From Pholiota molesta (lineage: Eukaryota; Basidiomycota; Agaricomycetes; Agaricales; Strophariaceae), in NCBI GenBank assembly GCA_014925825.1, contig JACGCK010000002.1, forward strand, positions 1,302,001 to 1,366,000: DNA of 64,000 nt, written 5' to 3'. Below, in pieces: positions 1 through 12,737 of the stretch. The translations under genes and the position numbers were made by a program. The notes beneath the pieces are model-generated. The model saw only the letters and a program-made list of their open reading frames with translations. It did not search any database and was not told where the DNA came from. Each line of letters begins with the position of its first letter. The stretch's first letter is position 1.

Positions 1-599
1 TGTTGGAAAGAAAAGTGGTAGTGGTCGTGGTTGTGAAAACGTATAAAGTCAGAATCTGGTTGAAAATCGCACCAGTGAAGACCTTTATAAGCGCGGAGGC
101 ACCTACATGACGTCAAATTCTAATATAGGAGTTTTGCGTCAGTCGGTGATTTAGACTTGGCATTCCAATACAATACTCTGCTGCCAAATACAATACTCTG
201 TGGCAGCTTAGTTGGATATATGAAAGATGTTTCAAGCTAAGCCATGAATGGCACAAAATATGTGTAAAGGATATATACACGAGAGGTATAGATCAATAGA
301 TTAGATGGTATCATGAAGCGAAACGAGTTTAAAGAGTGTACACTATGCATTGACAGTGATATATAAAGGATCGGAAGGGACCGCGATCCCACAAAAGCGA
401 CCGTGGAGAAGAACACATACATATTATCCCGAAAACGAGCGGCGAATTGACAGACAAAGAGTGTGACTATCTGATTGTACCCGGTAGTCCCTTGCAGCCT
501 GCGCAAGGACTAGATCGTAAAACATTTCGAACTTATCGAGCGTTAGTGATATGAAGTTGGGACAGAAAAGCTGAGTAGGATGAGGGAGAATCCAGGCGT
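1..599. other. Intergenic / 3' flank of the CorA gene
   Basis: No convincing gene is visible. Open frames here are short and lack recognisable domains. A short direct repeat (AATACAATACTCTG) occurs twice near 167-200. The right end is the 3' flank of the minus-strand CorA gene, whose stop codon is at 600-602. Confidence 0.4.
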
Positions 600-3103
600 T
601 TACTGGACTCTAATGTCCTTTTTCTTTTGCATATAGTGCCAGAACTTCTTGAGATCGCCAATGAGTGCGATAGGTATGACGAGGACCATGATGGGGAGAG
701 CAAGCTCCCAGAAGCTGAAAAATGATGGGGTGGGTCAGTGGTATTGGCGAAGAGACGATAATGTTTACGAACAAGAGGTCGGAGCGGCGTAGGGACCACA
801 TGGAGTCGAAGTTCATACCCTGTGAAGAGATAAAAAATTAGTTGCTATAAATTAACTCTTCGTGCAACTTACGAAATATCCAGTAAGGACAGTCAGAGGG
901 AGGAATACGATTGTCGCAATCGTCAGTCGCCGCCTGAACATCAATGGTTAATCTACTAGGGCGATGTATAATATGGAATAGTGGCTCACATAACCTCGTT
1001 CATCTCGTAAGATGCAATCTAAAAAATCAAGAGAGTTGGTTAGGAACAGTTGAAAAGACTATGAAGGGAACTGACATTGAAACTGTAGTTGATCAAGTTA
1101 TCTGCGATACCAGCGAACATATCCAAGCTTGTTAGAATATATTCCATATGGTCGAAGACATCCGCCTGTAACAGCGATCAGACATTGTCAGAATTGTGGT
1201 CCTTGTAAAACACACCAGATAGATCTTGGCTTTGTGGCTCATAAATCCAACAATCCTGACGTCCTTGTTTGCAGGGTCGGAGGTGTCGATGAGAGCGGCA
1301 CATCGATCCACATCATATCGTCGTAAAGCGAAGACCATGGTCTTGATAGGGTCAAGAGTACGCTTATGCAAAATGAGGTCTCCAGAAAGAATATGTACTG
1401 ACGGAACATCAAGCTAATTTAGAAAAAAAGAGCAAATACAGAAGATGGAAGATTAACTCACATTCTCTCACAGTTCGCATGTTAGGCCGAAGGAGAATCT
1501 GAAGCTCGTATTTGTGGATTTTGGAATGATATCTGTCAATAACCTGAATGGCGTTATCAACGACTTCAAAATAGATATATCAGTCTGTGTCTTTCGTAGC
1601 GGTAGAAGGGGCGTACTGAGATCAAGGAGAGCATGAATGAGGAGTGATGGATCAGCCGATTTCCTCAGCACGGTGTCTCTACTTTTCAGACGATAAGAAA
1701 TAGGGAGGGTGAAGTTCAGATTTGGCATTGAACGGATAGAAATGACAGTCCCTAGATAGAAGGTCACAATTAGAAGGCAGGTATGGCAACGAGGAAACGA
1801 AACCTGCCATCTCGGAACAAGAAGAAAAACATGGGTGATACAGCGACATTAACTCTGGAGCCCTATATAACATATGTGATTAGCACTGTATCTTCAAAAT
1901 ATCAAGGTATTTCTGAGTAAAACCTTTTTCAAGGTCTCGACGGCGGCTTCGTCCTCCTTGCGTTCTACACTTTGCGCCTGCAACTAACAATAATTGATCC
2001 ATTAGATGATGTCGAGGAGAAGAAAGGGCGAAAAATTGTACTCACAGCAGCCTCCTTTGCCGCCATGATCGTGAATTCTTTGGGAGGTGGGCCCCTGTTA
2101 TATACGGGGTTTCCATCGTTACGAGTAGTAGGCAGAATGGGCGACCGCTTTGACACTGGACGTTTTGAAATTGACGAGAAGGAAGTAGAAACGCCTCCGT
2201 TCTCCGTTAATTCGCCAGAATCAGCAAGAGTCACTCCTTTTTCAGGACTGGAGTAGGATATGGCCTCAGGAGATGATGTACGAGGGCCATCGGTAACTGC
2301 TCCTGTTCCAACGAAAGGAACTTGGTCATCCTCGACAAGTTCATGAGCGAGAACGCGCAGGAAAAGGTGCTTGGTGTAATAGTCTGCCTTGGAACGATTC
2401 CCAGACTGTCCGTGGAATACATCTTCCAATGCCAAGGGATGGAGATCTAAATATCATTGATCGAATGGATAAATCGAGAACAACAAGGAAAAGACGAACG
2501 ATATTTGATTGCAAGGGCCTTAATCACATCCCAGCTCACCCCTCCAATATTAATCCACCTCACTTTCACCCATGGCTCCCTTGGAGGAGGGTCTGAAGAT
2601 CCCATATTCATGAACTGCACAAACTCATTGTTATTCATCTTGCGAGACGTGCTCCTGACGGCGGAATAGTCCATGATTTCGATTTCGCACTCCTGATGGA
2701 TGTGTCTGTATGCAGCATCGACAGCTGGCCGACTTGGATCGACTCCTGGCTCTGCTCCGACCTTTCCGGCGCCCAGCATAGTTGTCGTGCCACGGTGCAG
2801 CGCCAGCACTTTGCGGGCCGCCGCGCGGAACCTCTCCTTCGGGGCAAGCTTGGGCCGTCCTGGGGATATCATTGGAATAGCATTGGCCGAAGGATGGGCC
2901 ATAGAAAACCTGGAGTGTAGGGACCTCTTAGACTGTGCAGATTTGACTCGAGCAAGATCCAGAGGCTGAGGGACATCTTTCGCTTCGGGGAAGGAGGAGT
3001 AGATAGGGGAGCCAGCGGCGGCGACCACACCTTCCTCCTCCTCGCCGATGTCTGGTGTCAGCGACCTAGTATCCGACTCGTCCAAGCTGTTCTCGCGCGG
3101 CAT
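600..3103 (-). CDS. CorA-family Mg2+ transporter (multi-exon)
   Basis: This is a membrane metal-ion channel of the CorA superfamily (CorA/Mrs2/Alr1), expected to import Mg2+ across a membrane. The ATG is at 3103-3101, and the first exon is a long cytosolic N-terminus ending VSWDVIKALAIKY. After an intron comes HPLALEDVFHG, typical of CorA cytosolic domains. Later exons give LLRPNMRTVRE and DHMEYILTSLDMFAGIADNL, the long stalk helix. The last exons hold the first membrane segment (RRLTIATIVFLPLTVLTGYF), the diagnostic GMNF motif (about 808-819), a second membrane segment (ALPIMVLVIPIALIGDL) and a basic tail ending at TAA 600-602. All expected segments are present in order, so the gene looks intact. 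One splice site appears to be GC-AG: the exon ending FRDG near 1806 joins GTVISIRSM near 1755. Which membrane it serves cannot be told from sequence. Confidence 0.9.
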
Positions 3104-3788
3104 TTTCGCCTCTGATTATCACTTGTAGAATATGGTTGAGAGGAAGGAATGGCTTGTCGTAAAATTGACCCATAAAACATTTCCCACAACTGGTTCTGCC
3201 TCGTTTGATGATATTGCCTCGTTTGATGAAACCGTTGCCCACTTACAGCATTACACCGTCACGGTGTGGCTATACATTCCGTGTTGAGCTTAGCTAGGGC
3301 CGACAGAATCTTCGTTGAAACCAAAAGGCGTTCGCGCGCAAAGGCAATATTTAACTTCTTCAATTTTGTTCAAGTGAGTGTAGACGTAGACGATATAAAA
3401 CCCGTACATGCAAAAATATTCCAACTAATGAAGAGACTGGTAATAATTAAAAGAGAGGAGAGCGTTCTAGGTCGGCCGTCATAGCAATGATGCAAAGGTA
3501 AGAGATCATACGAGGAAAGATTTTTCGTTCATCCTTCCTCGGATTGCCTAACGATGATAAGCAGCCAAACAATAATAATAAAGGGAAAAATTCAGCGACA
3601 TAGAGAGTGTGAAAGCCATTACAACTAGGTGGCAATATGATAAAGCGACGATAACGGATGAAGATATTGAAACTGAAAATGCATAGAAAGGATTGTTGTT
3701 TGAGTTCGACAAGTTGGTTGCATGCTTTAGATTTGACAATAAGTAAGAGAGACGGGCGAAAGCGATATTTGATTTGGACGTATTCGAA
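3104..3788. other. Intergenic between CorA 5' end and kinase 3' end
   Basis: About 0.7 kb that should contain the promoter and leader of the minus-strand CorA gene and the 3' UTR of the minus-strand AGC kinase. No gene-like frame or repeat was seen. Specific promoter motifs could not be assigned. Confidence 0.4.
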
Positions 3789-6700
3789 TCATGTTGATTG
3801 CTGGCGAGGAGATGAAAATAAAGAGAACACTTTCTCCGCGTTGTTCTTGTACTTTCGCAGCTTCTTCGTCTTGTATTTTACTTCTGCGCCGTTCGATTGC
3901 GGCGAGCCTTTCATGGATTCGGGAGCTTCCACAAGAACCGCAGATTGCCCATTTCCTGATTGATCAGAAGACTGGCTCAAAGCACCCATAGACAGAGCAG
4001 ACTCTTTTGACTTCAACGAATGAGAAATGCCAAATGTGCTTCCACCAGAAACTGAGGGGGTGAGCAAACCGCCAGCAGAAGAGACTGACGCCGCAGAGAG
4101 TGTATTCGACGCCGAAGCTGACGCCGATTGCGAAACCGACCTGGCGGATTTCGAGGTGAAGGATGAAGGGGGCGGCGACTTTGGCCGCAAGAACTGCCGC
4201 GTTTGTTTCCTGAAAGGGAGCCCCGCAGTCCTGCCGCGCCGCTGTGACGGCGAGGGCGAACCCGCTTCCGACGTCGCCGACAATTCCGATATCCCTGATG
4301 CTGACCGCTGTCCCGCACGAGCTCTAGCAGCGTTGGGCGTCGAGGCCTTCCGGAAGACAGCCAGGCGGTAGCGGTCCACAACGCCACGCGCGAAGAGACT
4401 CGTGCCCTTGGCGCCGTTTCTGTCCTCGCCATCAGCGGCTTCGATGAAGTCCCAGTCTTCGTCTTCCTCGCGCTCGGCCTCCGTCGCTTCGGTGTCTTCG
4501 TCCACAGCGTCTGACAGATACCGGTCGAGCGCAGGTACACCTGATTTTTCGCGGCGACCGCGGGCGGACCGGTTGACGACTGCTGGCCGGGGCAGTGAAG
4601 CCTTGGGAGGGGGTGGTGGTGTAGCTGTGATAGCTTTGTCACTCGCATCAGCCTTGGCGGGCGAGGTAAGGTCAATGGGCGCTGATGGTTTGATATGTTC
4701 CTCGTCTTTGGATTCTTCTGCCCGCAGCGATTCCGTGATTCCAACACCTTGTGTTGGTGCAGGTGCACGAGGCACAGCCTCTGGAATAGCGGGCAGGGCG
4801 GATGTTGACCCACTAATGGATGGAAGGGCGGCCGGGCGAGCTTCAGGCGTCTTAGGCTCGGGACCTTCATCTTGTAAGGTATCTTCCGCACGCAAAGTAC
4901 CCTCAAGCTGCGCCGCATGGTCCTCCAATCCTTGAATAATAGAAAGCGCCTCGTCATCATCGTTGGCGCCCTCGTCCGAGCCTTCTTCCGAGCCAGAAGC
5001 ATCTTCTTCCTCATCGTCGTCATCGATGAGAACAGAGTGGCGGCCTTTGAACGAATAACCGTCGAACACATCTACGTCATCATCCTCTGGAAGAGTCTGC
5101 CGGGCTATTGGCCGAACTGACGAACTGCGAGACTGCGATGGCGTCGTGCTTGTTTCCTCGCCGTCTGTGCGGTCCACATCTGTCTGCGGTTCCTGATCGG
5201 TATCAGTGGCGTCGTTTTCGTTGAACTCGTCTAGAACGGGTTCCATGTCCAAGAAAGTTTCGTCGAAGTTCTGGGTATCACTCGCGTTCGACGGATCAAT
5301 AGGTGGGATATAGGGGGCTGTAAAGGATATTAGCAAGTTGTCCAAAATACACGAAGATTTCCATGCACTCACGTATGTAGCGTTTATAATATACATGAGT
5401 CCAGTCACTAGTAGTTGTAGCATTACATCAGTTCGAGTATAGACCCTGGTAGGAAGGACGTACATCATGGAGAAATAAGGGTGCTTTTTTATTCTAGGTT
5501 CGCAAATTCGGAGCGACGGTACCCGTTGAAGGAGCTACATGAAGAAACAACTGTTAATATACGCCAAAATCCTTGGAAGATAGACCACTCACACCGCGAA
5601 TCAAGCTCTTTGTGTCTTGATCAATAGCCCTATCATCTGGGAATTGCAGCTCATCCTGCAATACGCGGACGTACATGTCCGAGTGATTATTGGCCCAGAA
5701 CGGCGTCTACCCGCAAAAGAAGAAAAAATTGTCAATGACCACTCTCGTTCCTTTCGTAACACGCAAAACCAGAGAACAAAAAGACTCACAATCCCAGTCA
5801 GCATTTCATACAACATCGTCCCAAAGCTCCACCAATCGACCTCATAGCTATACGGCAGTCCCTGAATCACCTCCGGCGCAAGATACTCCGCAGTCCCACA
5901 AAACGTCGTCGTCGAGTCCGTATGCCCAATCGGCTGCCCCGGCCAGCCAAATGCAAGCTCCCCATTCCGGTCCGCCTTCATCCACGGCGGCGTCGCCGGC
6001 TGGGGCGTGCCGGGCACCGAGGAGTAGAACTCGTTCCCGCGCGCCGACACGACGGCGTTGTGCCGCCGGGGGAACTCCTTGGAGAGACCAAAGTCGGTGA
6101 GCACGATGTGCCCGTCCGCGCCGATGAGGATGTTCTCGGGCTTGAGGTCGCGGTAGATGACGCCCGCGGCGTGCAGCCCTTCGACGCCCTCGACGATCTC
6201 GGCGGCGTAGAACCGTGCACGATCCCGGCCGAGGCGGCCCCATCGCGCGAGTTGAGTCGCAAGATCACCGCCGGGATGGAAGTCCTGTGCGCGCATCACA
6301 TATCGTCAATGACTCTCCAAGATAGATGAGAAACAGAAATTGCGCACCATAACCAAAAACAAGTTTTCCTTATCATGGAAACTCCACCACAGCTTGACCA
6401 CAAACGGATCGCGACTCTCCGCCGCCATCCGCTTTAGCACCGCCTGTTCCGTGAGTGTATGTTGCAGCTCCTGGTGCGCCAATACGTGTCGTTTCGTGAT
6501 TGCCTTCAGCGCGAACAGATCCTGCGTCACCTTATGCCGGACCAGCAGAACCTTGCCCGCGCATCCCTTGCCCAGCACGCGCATCATCTCAAAGTCGTCG
6601 ATGACGACCTTGCGCTGCGACTTCCTGGGCTCTCTGTCCTTGGGCGTGCCCCTGCCGGACGAAGTGCGCTTTTTGCGACGCCGCTTGGCGCCTCCATCGA

Positions 6701-8111
6701 GGGCGGCAGAGGAGGACGATTCGTCCCCTGTCTGCGACTCGGCGCCGCTTTGACTCGGCACGGAGGTGGTATACGCGCGCGAAAGACGGTGCGATTTGTC
6801 GGGATCGAGCGACTGGGATCTATGAACGCGGTTGTTGGCCATGGGCACGTCAGGGGCTTGGGGTGCCGTTTCGCCTGCGGCTCTTAGCTCCGCCTCGTTT
6901 TCTTCCCCGGTGGGAGCAGGCTCGACCTCATCCCCGTCCGCAGCTGGAGCAACCGTGGCAGTTGCGTCGTTCGGGTCTTCCCCTGCGATCTTCGCCTTCT
7001 CCGATGGATCGCCCTCGCCGGCCTCCTCTTCCTCGCCGTGCACTTCCTGATGGCTCGCCAGCTGCGTATAATCGTGATCCTGATCATACTCCTCCTTCTC
7101 ATATATGCTCCCGGCCTCACTCGGCGCGGCACTGCTCGCGGCGCTCATCACGTTCTCCTTCTCCTTCGCCGCCGGGATGCCCCCCACATGCGCCGCCAGG
7201 TCCGACCGCACGCGCTTGATCGCGCGCTCCACGCGCACGCTCTCGAGGTCGTCGGTGCGCACGCGCACGAAGCGCTTCCAGAGCCGGTCCATCCGCAGCG
7301 CGGGCGTGTTGGACAGCGTCGTGAGGTACGCCGCGATCGCCGCGGAGGAGGACGACGCGTTCGCGTTGGTGACGCTGCTCGCGAGGTTCGATTTGCTCGC
7401 GGCGCCATCGGTCGGCGAAGCATCCGCGCTGGACGAGAACGAGGTAAAGGGATCGGCGATCTCTTGGCTCGGGCTGGTGAGGGGGGTAGGGTGGCCAGAA
7501 GAGGGCTGCCGCTTCGTGCCGCTCGCTTGGCGGTGCGCTTTGGAGGACGTGGGCGAGGCGAGGCGCGAGAGCGTGGTGAGGAAGGTCGATTTGCGCTTGG
7601 GCGGGGCGGGGAGGGCGTCCGCGTTCAGCGGCAGCGTCGGGACCTTGACGTTGGGGTGGCAGTGGCGGAGCTTGACATCGAGCTCGACCAGCTCCATGGC
7701 GGTACGAGTGAGGGTGAGGTTGTGGGTGGGGGCTGTTACGGAGTCGATTAGCATCACATATCAACGTTCGAGGATCGCAAGGGATAGGGCATGGCATTTT
7801 AGATTTAGATTACGATGGTGATGATTCATGAAGAGTAATGTGTAAACAGCGGCGTTCGAATGATGATGGTGTGTATGGAACGTTGGAGCAAGAAGAAGGG
7901 AAGGTCCGAACGAGCAGGTGACCGCTGCGCCCAATAGAAATAGAAAAAATAACAAGACAGAATGCAGAAACTCACTCTTGATGTAAAGGCAGTAAGAATG
8001 GGAATCATACGGCGATTCGGCGACGCTGACGCTCCATGGACCATCCTGGGTATCCATGCGGACTGGTCCTCGTCTAGAGGATGCAGGAAGATTGGTATCA
8101 AGGGCCTTCAT
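3789..8111 (-). CDS. PX-domain AGC-family Ser/Thr protein kinase (about 1,250 aa)
   Basis: A Ser/Thr kinase of the AGC group with an N-terminal phosphoinositide-binding PX-like domain, an architecture reminiscent of SGK3. Exon 1 (7976-8111) carries GPWSVSVAESPYDSHSYCLY and joins in phase to PTHNLTLTRTAMELVELD at 7733, which together read as a PX start. A long Ser/Glu-rich linker follows. The kinase domain shows the Gly loop GKGCAGKV, ALKAITKRHV with the catalytic Lys, the HRD-equivalent YRDLKPENIL, DFG, and FCGTAEYLAPEVIQG with VDWWSFG. Short exons then give TPFWANNHSDMYV and DWTHVYYKRYIPPYIPPIDP, the AGC C-terminal extension. A turn-motif-like region (FDETFLDMEPV) and a hydrophobic motif (FDGYSFKG, about 5050) follow. 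A roughly 390-residue Ser-rich tail ends at 3789. Frames join cleanly, so it appears functional. Assignment to a named subfamily such as Ypk or Sch9 is uncertain. Confidence 0.9.
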
Positions 8112-9182
8112 CCTGTTCTGCTATTAATGAAAGACAGTTGTTTGCGTCGTGGTTGTGGGAGTAACGGAGTGGTTGGTATAGAGCGAGTCGGTTTGGATAC
8201 GATGGGAATGCGGACGGAGACTGGACTTTGGCTGAGCGATCGTCTGCGGTGAATCTGGACCCTGTGGTAACTCCTTCCCTGATGATCTACCAAGTGATGG
8301 ATCGAGAAAATAGAGTGGCACGTATAAAGGCTGGCAAGTGTAGCGGACTGATCGATTTGAGGTGGAGTGGGGTCGAATGTGGGATAGGATAGGGATAATG
8401 AATGGAAGACAAAACCCAATGCAGATGGCCGAAATTCGAACGTGTGTTGCGAATTGTATGTGCTCAGCAATATTGAATTTACTGGGACGATGCTGTTCGG
8501 CGGGCTGAACGGTTCTAGGTGGGGAGTTGAGCCAGATTCGCGGGGTTTCCTATGGGGTATTTACCTCGCTTGACTGTGCTTTAGCGCGCTTCTTCTGTCG
8601 TAACAATCTCAAAAGCCAACTTGAAGCCGGAAAGAAAGCTGCGGAAGGTCTCTTTTGTTGATCGTCAAGAGCAGTTGAGCGTGCTGGAGATAGTAAATCC
8701 AATGACAATCTAAGAAACAGCGGCTATTCTGAGCTTTGACGGGCGCTGTGTGCGATTTCCGAGCAGCTACGGTTGGATGGCGACGGAGAGAGGGTGAGGC
8801 TTGGGTGTCGAAAAAAAAAGGGACGATATGGGGCGTGCTGGTGGCCACGAGTCGTGGTTGTTGTTGCCTCGAGGCCGGAGAGACTGGCCAATCGGTGCAG
8901 CTGCCTCGTGGTGGGGAATATAAACTTAAGGAATGTAGTAGATGTTGAATGGCGAGCAATGGACAGAACGATGGAGATGGAAGATGAAATGAAGGCTGTG
9001 TTGTCCCTTTTCAACTCTCCTTTCCACCGTCACGGCTGCGATCAACAACGGCCTCAAGCGTCTTTTTTTCTTTTGTTTTGGCCCACATTTCTTATCCACA
9101 TCTTGCACCTTGAACCACAACCGCGACCGTATCATGCATAAATGTATCCCAACTATCTTCCCGAACAAGACACAACAGCAGC
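8112..9182. other. Intergenic, promoter region of the PX-AGC kinase
   Basis: About 1.1 kb upstream of the kinase start (ATG 8111-8109). It is rich in pyrimidine tracts on the minus strand, as expected for a fungal promoter and leader. No gene or repeat was recognised. Confidence 0.35.
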
Positions 9183-10105
9183 ATGACTCACGTACTATTT
9201 ATGCTACCAGCGCTGAGCGCTCTACACCCAAAAGGCTGTCTGGCACGTCGCTTAGCCTACCTCCAACCAAGCCCTCCAGAAGAGGCCATCTACGCAGCAC
9301 GCCCCCCATGTTTCCACTGTTCTCCGAGATAATCGATAACCTCCGGGACGGCCAGGCACTGCCCTTGCCTCTGACGCCATCACTTATCTCCCCTCCATCA
9401 TCAGCACTTGGAAGGCCACAGAAGAAACTTCAAACTTCATATGCCCAAATCACGGAGATTTCCTTATCCTTCTGTGGCATCGATAGGACGCATCGTGATA
9501 CGGGAATATCCTTGCTATCTTATTCATCTGGGTGGTGCCTCTGGTATTCGGCGCGCAGCTACTCGAATTGGAAACTTGGGGTGGTCTGGCTCATTCACAA
9601 TGGATCGGTGCATGGTATCACTGGTGCCGACCTTCGCAGCCCTTGTTCACGGTCGAGCAGCGTTTTCCTCCAAGTTACGAACTGCGTACGGCAACAAACA
9701 AAACAAAAAAGGTGTGCATTAAAAAAGGTGACAAAAGGACGACAAAAATACCGTACTCACCTTGGTCCAGAAGCGTCCACTCCTTCCGATGATCAAATTC
9801 CTTGCTCTTTGTCTAGACATACCATACCCCTCCTTTCGACAGTAAGCAATGCCACAATCCGGATATCCACTATACACTGCCTAAATGATTCCAGAATACA
9901 ACGGACAATTGGGTGAAAGGCGCCTGGTTCTTCTCCCCTGAGCAGCCACGGTCTGCACGGTCCCATCTCCACCTCTGTCCATCTTCCGGAAATGACACCC
10001 CCGCCGGATTATACTCTCGACGAACAACGCCGCCACGAACATGGAACTCAAATTGGGTTTTTGCATCCGACTGACCAAGCTGAATTCACTGAATCGATGG
10101 AATGA
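9183..10105 (+). CDS. Doubtful multi-exon gene of unknown function
   Basis: Several segments read like protein and can be joined by short canonical introns, but I cannot fix the whole model. The frame at 9183 gives LARRLAYLQPSPPEEAIYAA. A 46-bp GT-AG intron (GT at about 9310, AG at about 9355) joins it in phase to ITYLPSIISTWKATEE. A hydrophobic stretch (ILAILFIWVVPLVFGAQ, about 9510) follows in another frame. After an intron starting GTGTGC near 9713 comes MIKFLALCLDIPYPSFR. The last segment reads PPPDYTLDEQRRHEHGTQIG and ends at TGA 10103-10105. No family is recognised. Two hydrophobic stretches would suggest a small membrane protein. Transcript data would be needed to accept it. Confidence 0.3.
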
Positions 10106-11581
10106 TTCGATTCATTCCTTTCGCTCCCATGCTTGCTCTTCTCCTCTTCTTTCCTTCTCTGAAGCCGCGGTCTACCTTTCGCATCGCTCGATGCCCGACG
10201 CCCACCCCATGTTCCCGAATGGCTGCTGGAACCCCAAACCTTCTGGCTCAGGTGCCTCTTGACTTGCGTTCTTCTGCAGCGATGGAGTAGTTGCATGTCC
10301 GGATCTAGCGTTTTGTGCACCATTTTGTCACTTGTGTCCTGTTATATTCTGTGCATCTTAGACTGCAGTGAGCTCCGGGCCTTGCATATTTTGGACGACA
10401 CATTCAGTGCCCGGATCTCGACCATTCTGCGGCCCGTGTGTAATGAAGGTGTTTCTGTCACCTGGAGTCATAACTCGTCGCTCGTACCCTCATGGTTCTC
10501 GTTTTACCTTCGTTCGGTTTTAGAGTACGAGTTTCTGGCTTGGTTAGGAACTCTCGCGGCCTTTTCGAGCGTGTGTACGCGCTTTACTCTAACTGACCAA
10601 GACTTGACCATACATACAGCGTATCGCTGGGCGGTCATCCTCGGCGTCCGAGGTTTCCACCACGCAAGTATTCTAGTGGGAAGAGTTGGAGGTATAGTTT
10701 CTACTACTTTTCGTTAGTTGCAAACTTAGGAACGGCGGATACTGCCCAATATGCTTCCGCGACCTCAAAATAGCAGCTTTCTGCCCTGGGCGAGCAGCAG
10801 CCTGGAGTCCCTGGACTAAAAGTTCTCGCCTCATCATCAACCCATCGAAGTTTGCCTACGGAGGCCTACGGGAGACTAAAAGTCCATCATGCCCGGCATG
10901 CCGTGATTACGCAGCCGACAGTAATTACCATTAGAACGCTCTGTTGCCACGTACATTAATTACTTATGCTCTGCTGTCATACATGATGGGTAATTCCAGA
11001 ATCAAGTTGAATCAAGTTGAATAATTAAACTTTCTGGGGACAGTTTTCCTACATAGAAAGCTGCGTCTTCGCTGCGATATGTTTTTTTAATGCGACCTAG
11101 GGAGCAGCCAGGGGCCAGGGCTCACGGAATCAAACTCAGGAGCCGCATTGGAGCGAGCGCTTGATAGAATAAATAGATACACACGGAACCAAATAACGTA
11201 TTTGAAATAGGGCAGGATTCAATTGAGATAATCGCGGGACGTGGAGCGCCCGCGTCGCAACTTAGGAGGCTGGGCGCTTGTTGAGTCTGAGCGCGCTCCC
11301 TCCACCTGCGGCGAGCGCGCCACCGCGAAAAACGCGTCTATTTGCACCCAGCCATGCGTGGTTCCCCTGACAGTTTCCAGAAAAAACGAAATGAAAGGGG
11401 CAAGCGTGTGATCGCCAAAACGCGAGAGCACGTGATGTTCAACGCGTTGATATCAGCAGGATAAATTTCGTTTAGGTTGGGATTTATTTCATCAACCTAA
11501 ACGTCCACCATAAATACCCCCCACGTCGTCCCCCGCAACGACGCCCTCGCTGCTCCCGACCACCACCACCCCGCGCCCACC
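10106..11581. other. Intergenic upstream of the homeodomain gene
   Basis: About 1.5 kb without a recognisable gene. An open frame at 10259-10717 has no domain signature and no supporting splice structure. The right end is the promoter and leader of the plus-strand homeodomain gene. Confidence 0.35.
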
Positions 11582-12737
11582 ATGCACCACGTCCCCGCCG
11601 CCCTCGCCCCGCCCGCGCCCCTGTCCCGCACCTCGTCATGCGCGAGCGTGTCATCCGAGGAGGACGCGTCCATGAGCTCCACCACCGTCACCGTCATCGG
11701 CAGCACGCGCCGCACGCGCAAGCGCTTCACCAACGTCCAGCTCACCATGCTCGAGAACCTCTTCCACCAAAACTCGCACCCGTCACGCGAGGACCGCGAG
11801 GCCGTCGCCAGGACCGGCGGAATGTGAGTCTTTCCCGCGCCCTGCCCCCGCCGCCCTACCCGATCTGACGCGTGTGCCGGCGTGCAGGGAGATCAAGTCC
11901 GTCACCATCTGGTTCCAGAACAAGCGGCAGACGGAGCGCAAGACCGCGCAGGCGGGCAACCCGGACGCGAACGCGCCGAGCCCGAACGTCGTCCCGAACA
12001 TCACCAGCACGCTGCACACCTTCAGCCTGCACAACAGCGCGCACCACACCGTCTCGCGCACGTCCACGTCGAGCCCGCCCTTCAGCGTCAGCAGCCGCGG
12101 CACCGCGCGCCCCACGCTCGACCGCGTCGCCTCGCGCTCCGAGCTCCGCGCCGCCGCCCCGCGCACGCCGTCGCGCAGACAGGACAATCCGGGCGCCATC
12201 TGGGACAACATGCCCTCCTCCCCGCTCGCGCCCCCGATCAGCCCCCCCGCGCGCGAGTTCATCGACTTTGGGAAGAACGCCAAGACGCGGCGCACCCTCG
12301 AGTGGGCGTGCGCCGCCGCGCGGCTCGCGGACAAGGATAGCTACGCGAGTGGGATGAGCACAGGCTATGCGGCGTCCTCGCAAAGCGGCCCCAGCACGTC
12401 AGGGAGAAGCCTGGCGCGCAGCAGCAGCAAGGGCCGCACGGTGCACAAGCAGCGGAGCCGCTCGCACGTCGCGCGGCCGCCGCGGAGAGAGGGCAGCAGC
12501 GGGAGCGTGATGGACGTGGACCTGACGGACGAGGACGACGACCACGAGGCGATCACGCCCCCGAGCACCTGGGGCAAGGATGACCACCGCTGGCAGCGGA
12601 CCGGCGGCGACAGCGCCCCCAGTCTGATGGCGATGACCGCGGCGACGGTGACGGGCGTGCTGCCGAAAGGCGTCGACGACGACGATATGTTCAAGGCTGC
12701 CCTGGCGCTATGTGGGCTGGGCCGTCGGACACAATAA
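11582..12737 (+). CDS. Homeodomain transcription factor
   Basis: A nuclear DNA-binding regulator of about 363 residues, encoded by join(11582-11823, 11888-12737). The homeodomain lies at about residues 43-101: RRTRKRFTNVQLTMLENLF (arm and helix 1), PSREDREAVA (helix 2) and, after the intron, IKSVTIWFQNKRQTERK (recognition helix with the W-F-Q-N-R/K core). The single intron splits the homeodomain before helix 3 (donor GTGAGT at 11824, acceptor AG at 11886-11887) and keeps frame. The rest is Ser/Pro/Arg-rich and probably disordered, with an acidic stretch (DLTDEDDDHE) that could activate or bind partners. It is a typical 60-residue homeodomain without a TALE insertion. Nothing around it looks like a mating-type locus. 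The ATG at 11582 is the first in frame. Confidence 0.92.

Noticed and set aside
10259..10717. 152-residue frame upstream of the homeodomain gene
   Set aside because: No domain, no supporting splice sites and composition like untranslated sequence.
11783..12383. Long antisense frames over the homeodomain gene
   Set aside because: They are shadows caused by high GC. The plus strand carries the WFQNKR homeodomain and a consistent intron.
11582..12737. Homeodomain gene as part of a mating-type locus
   Set aside because: There is no divergently transcribed partner homeodomain gene next to it and the neighbours are not typical mating-locus genes.
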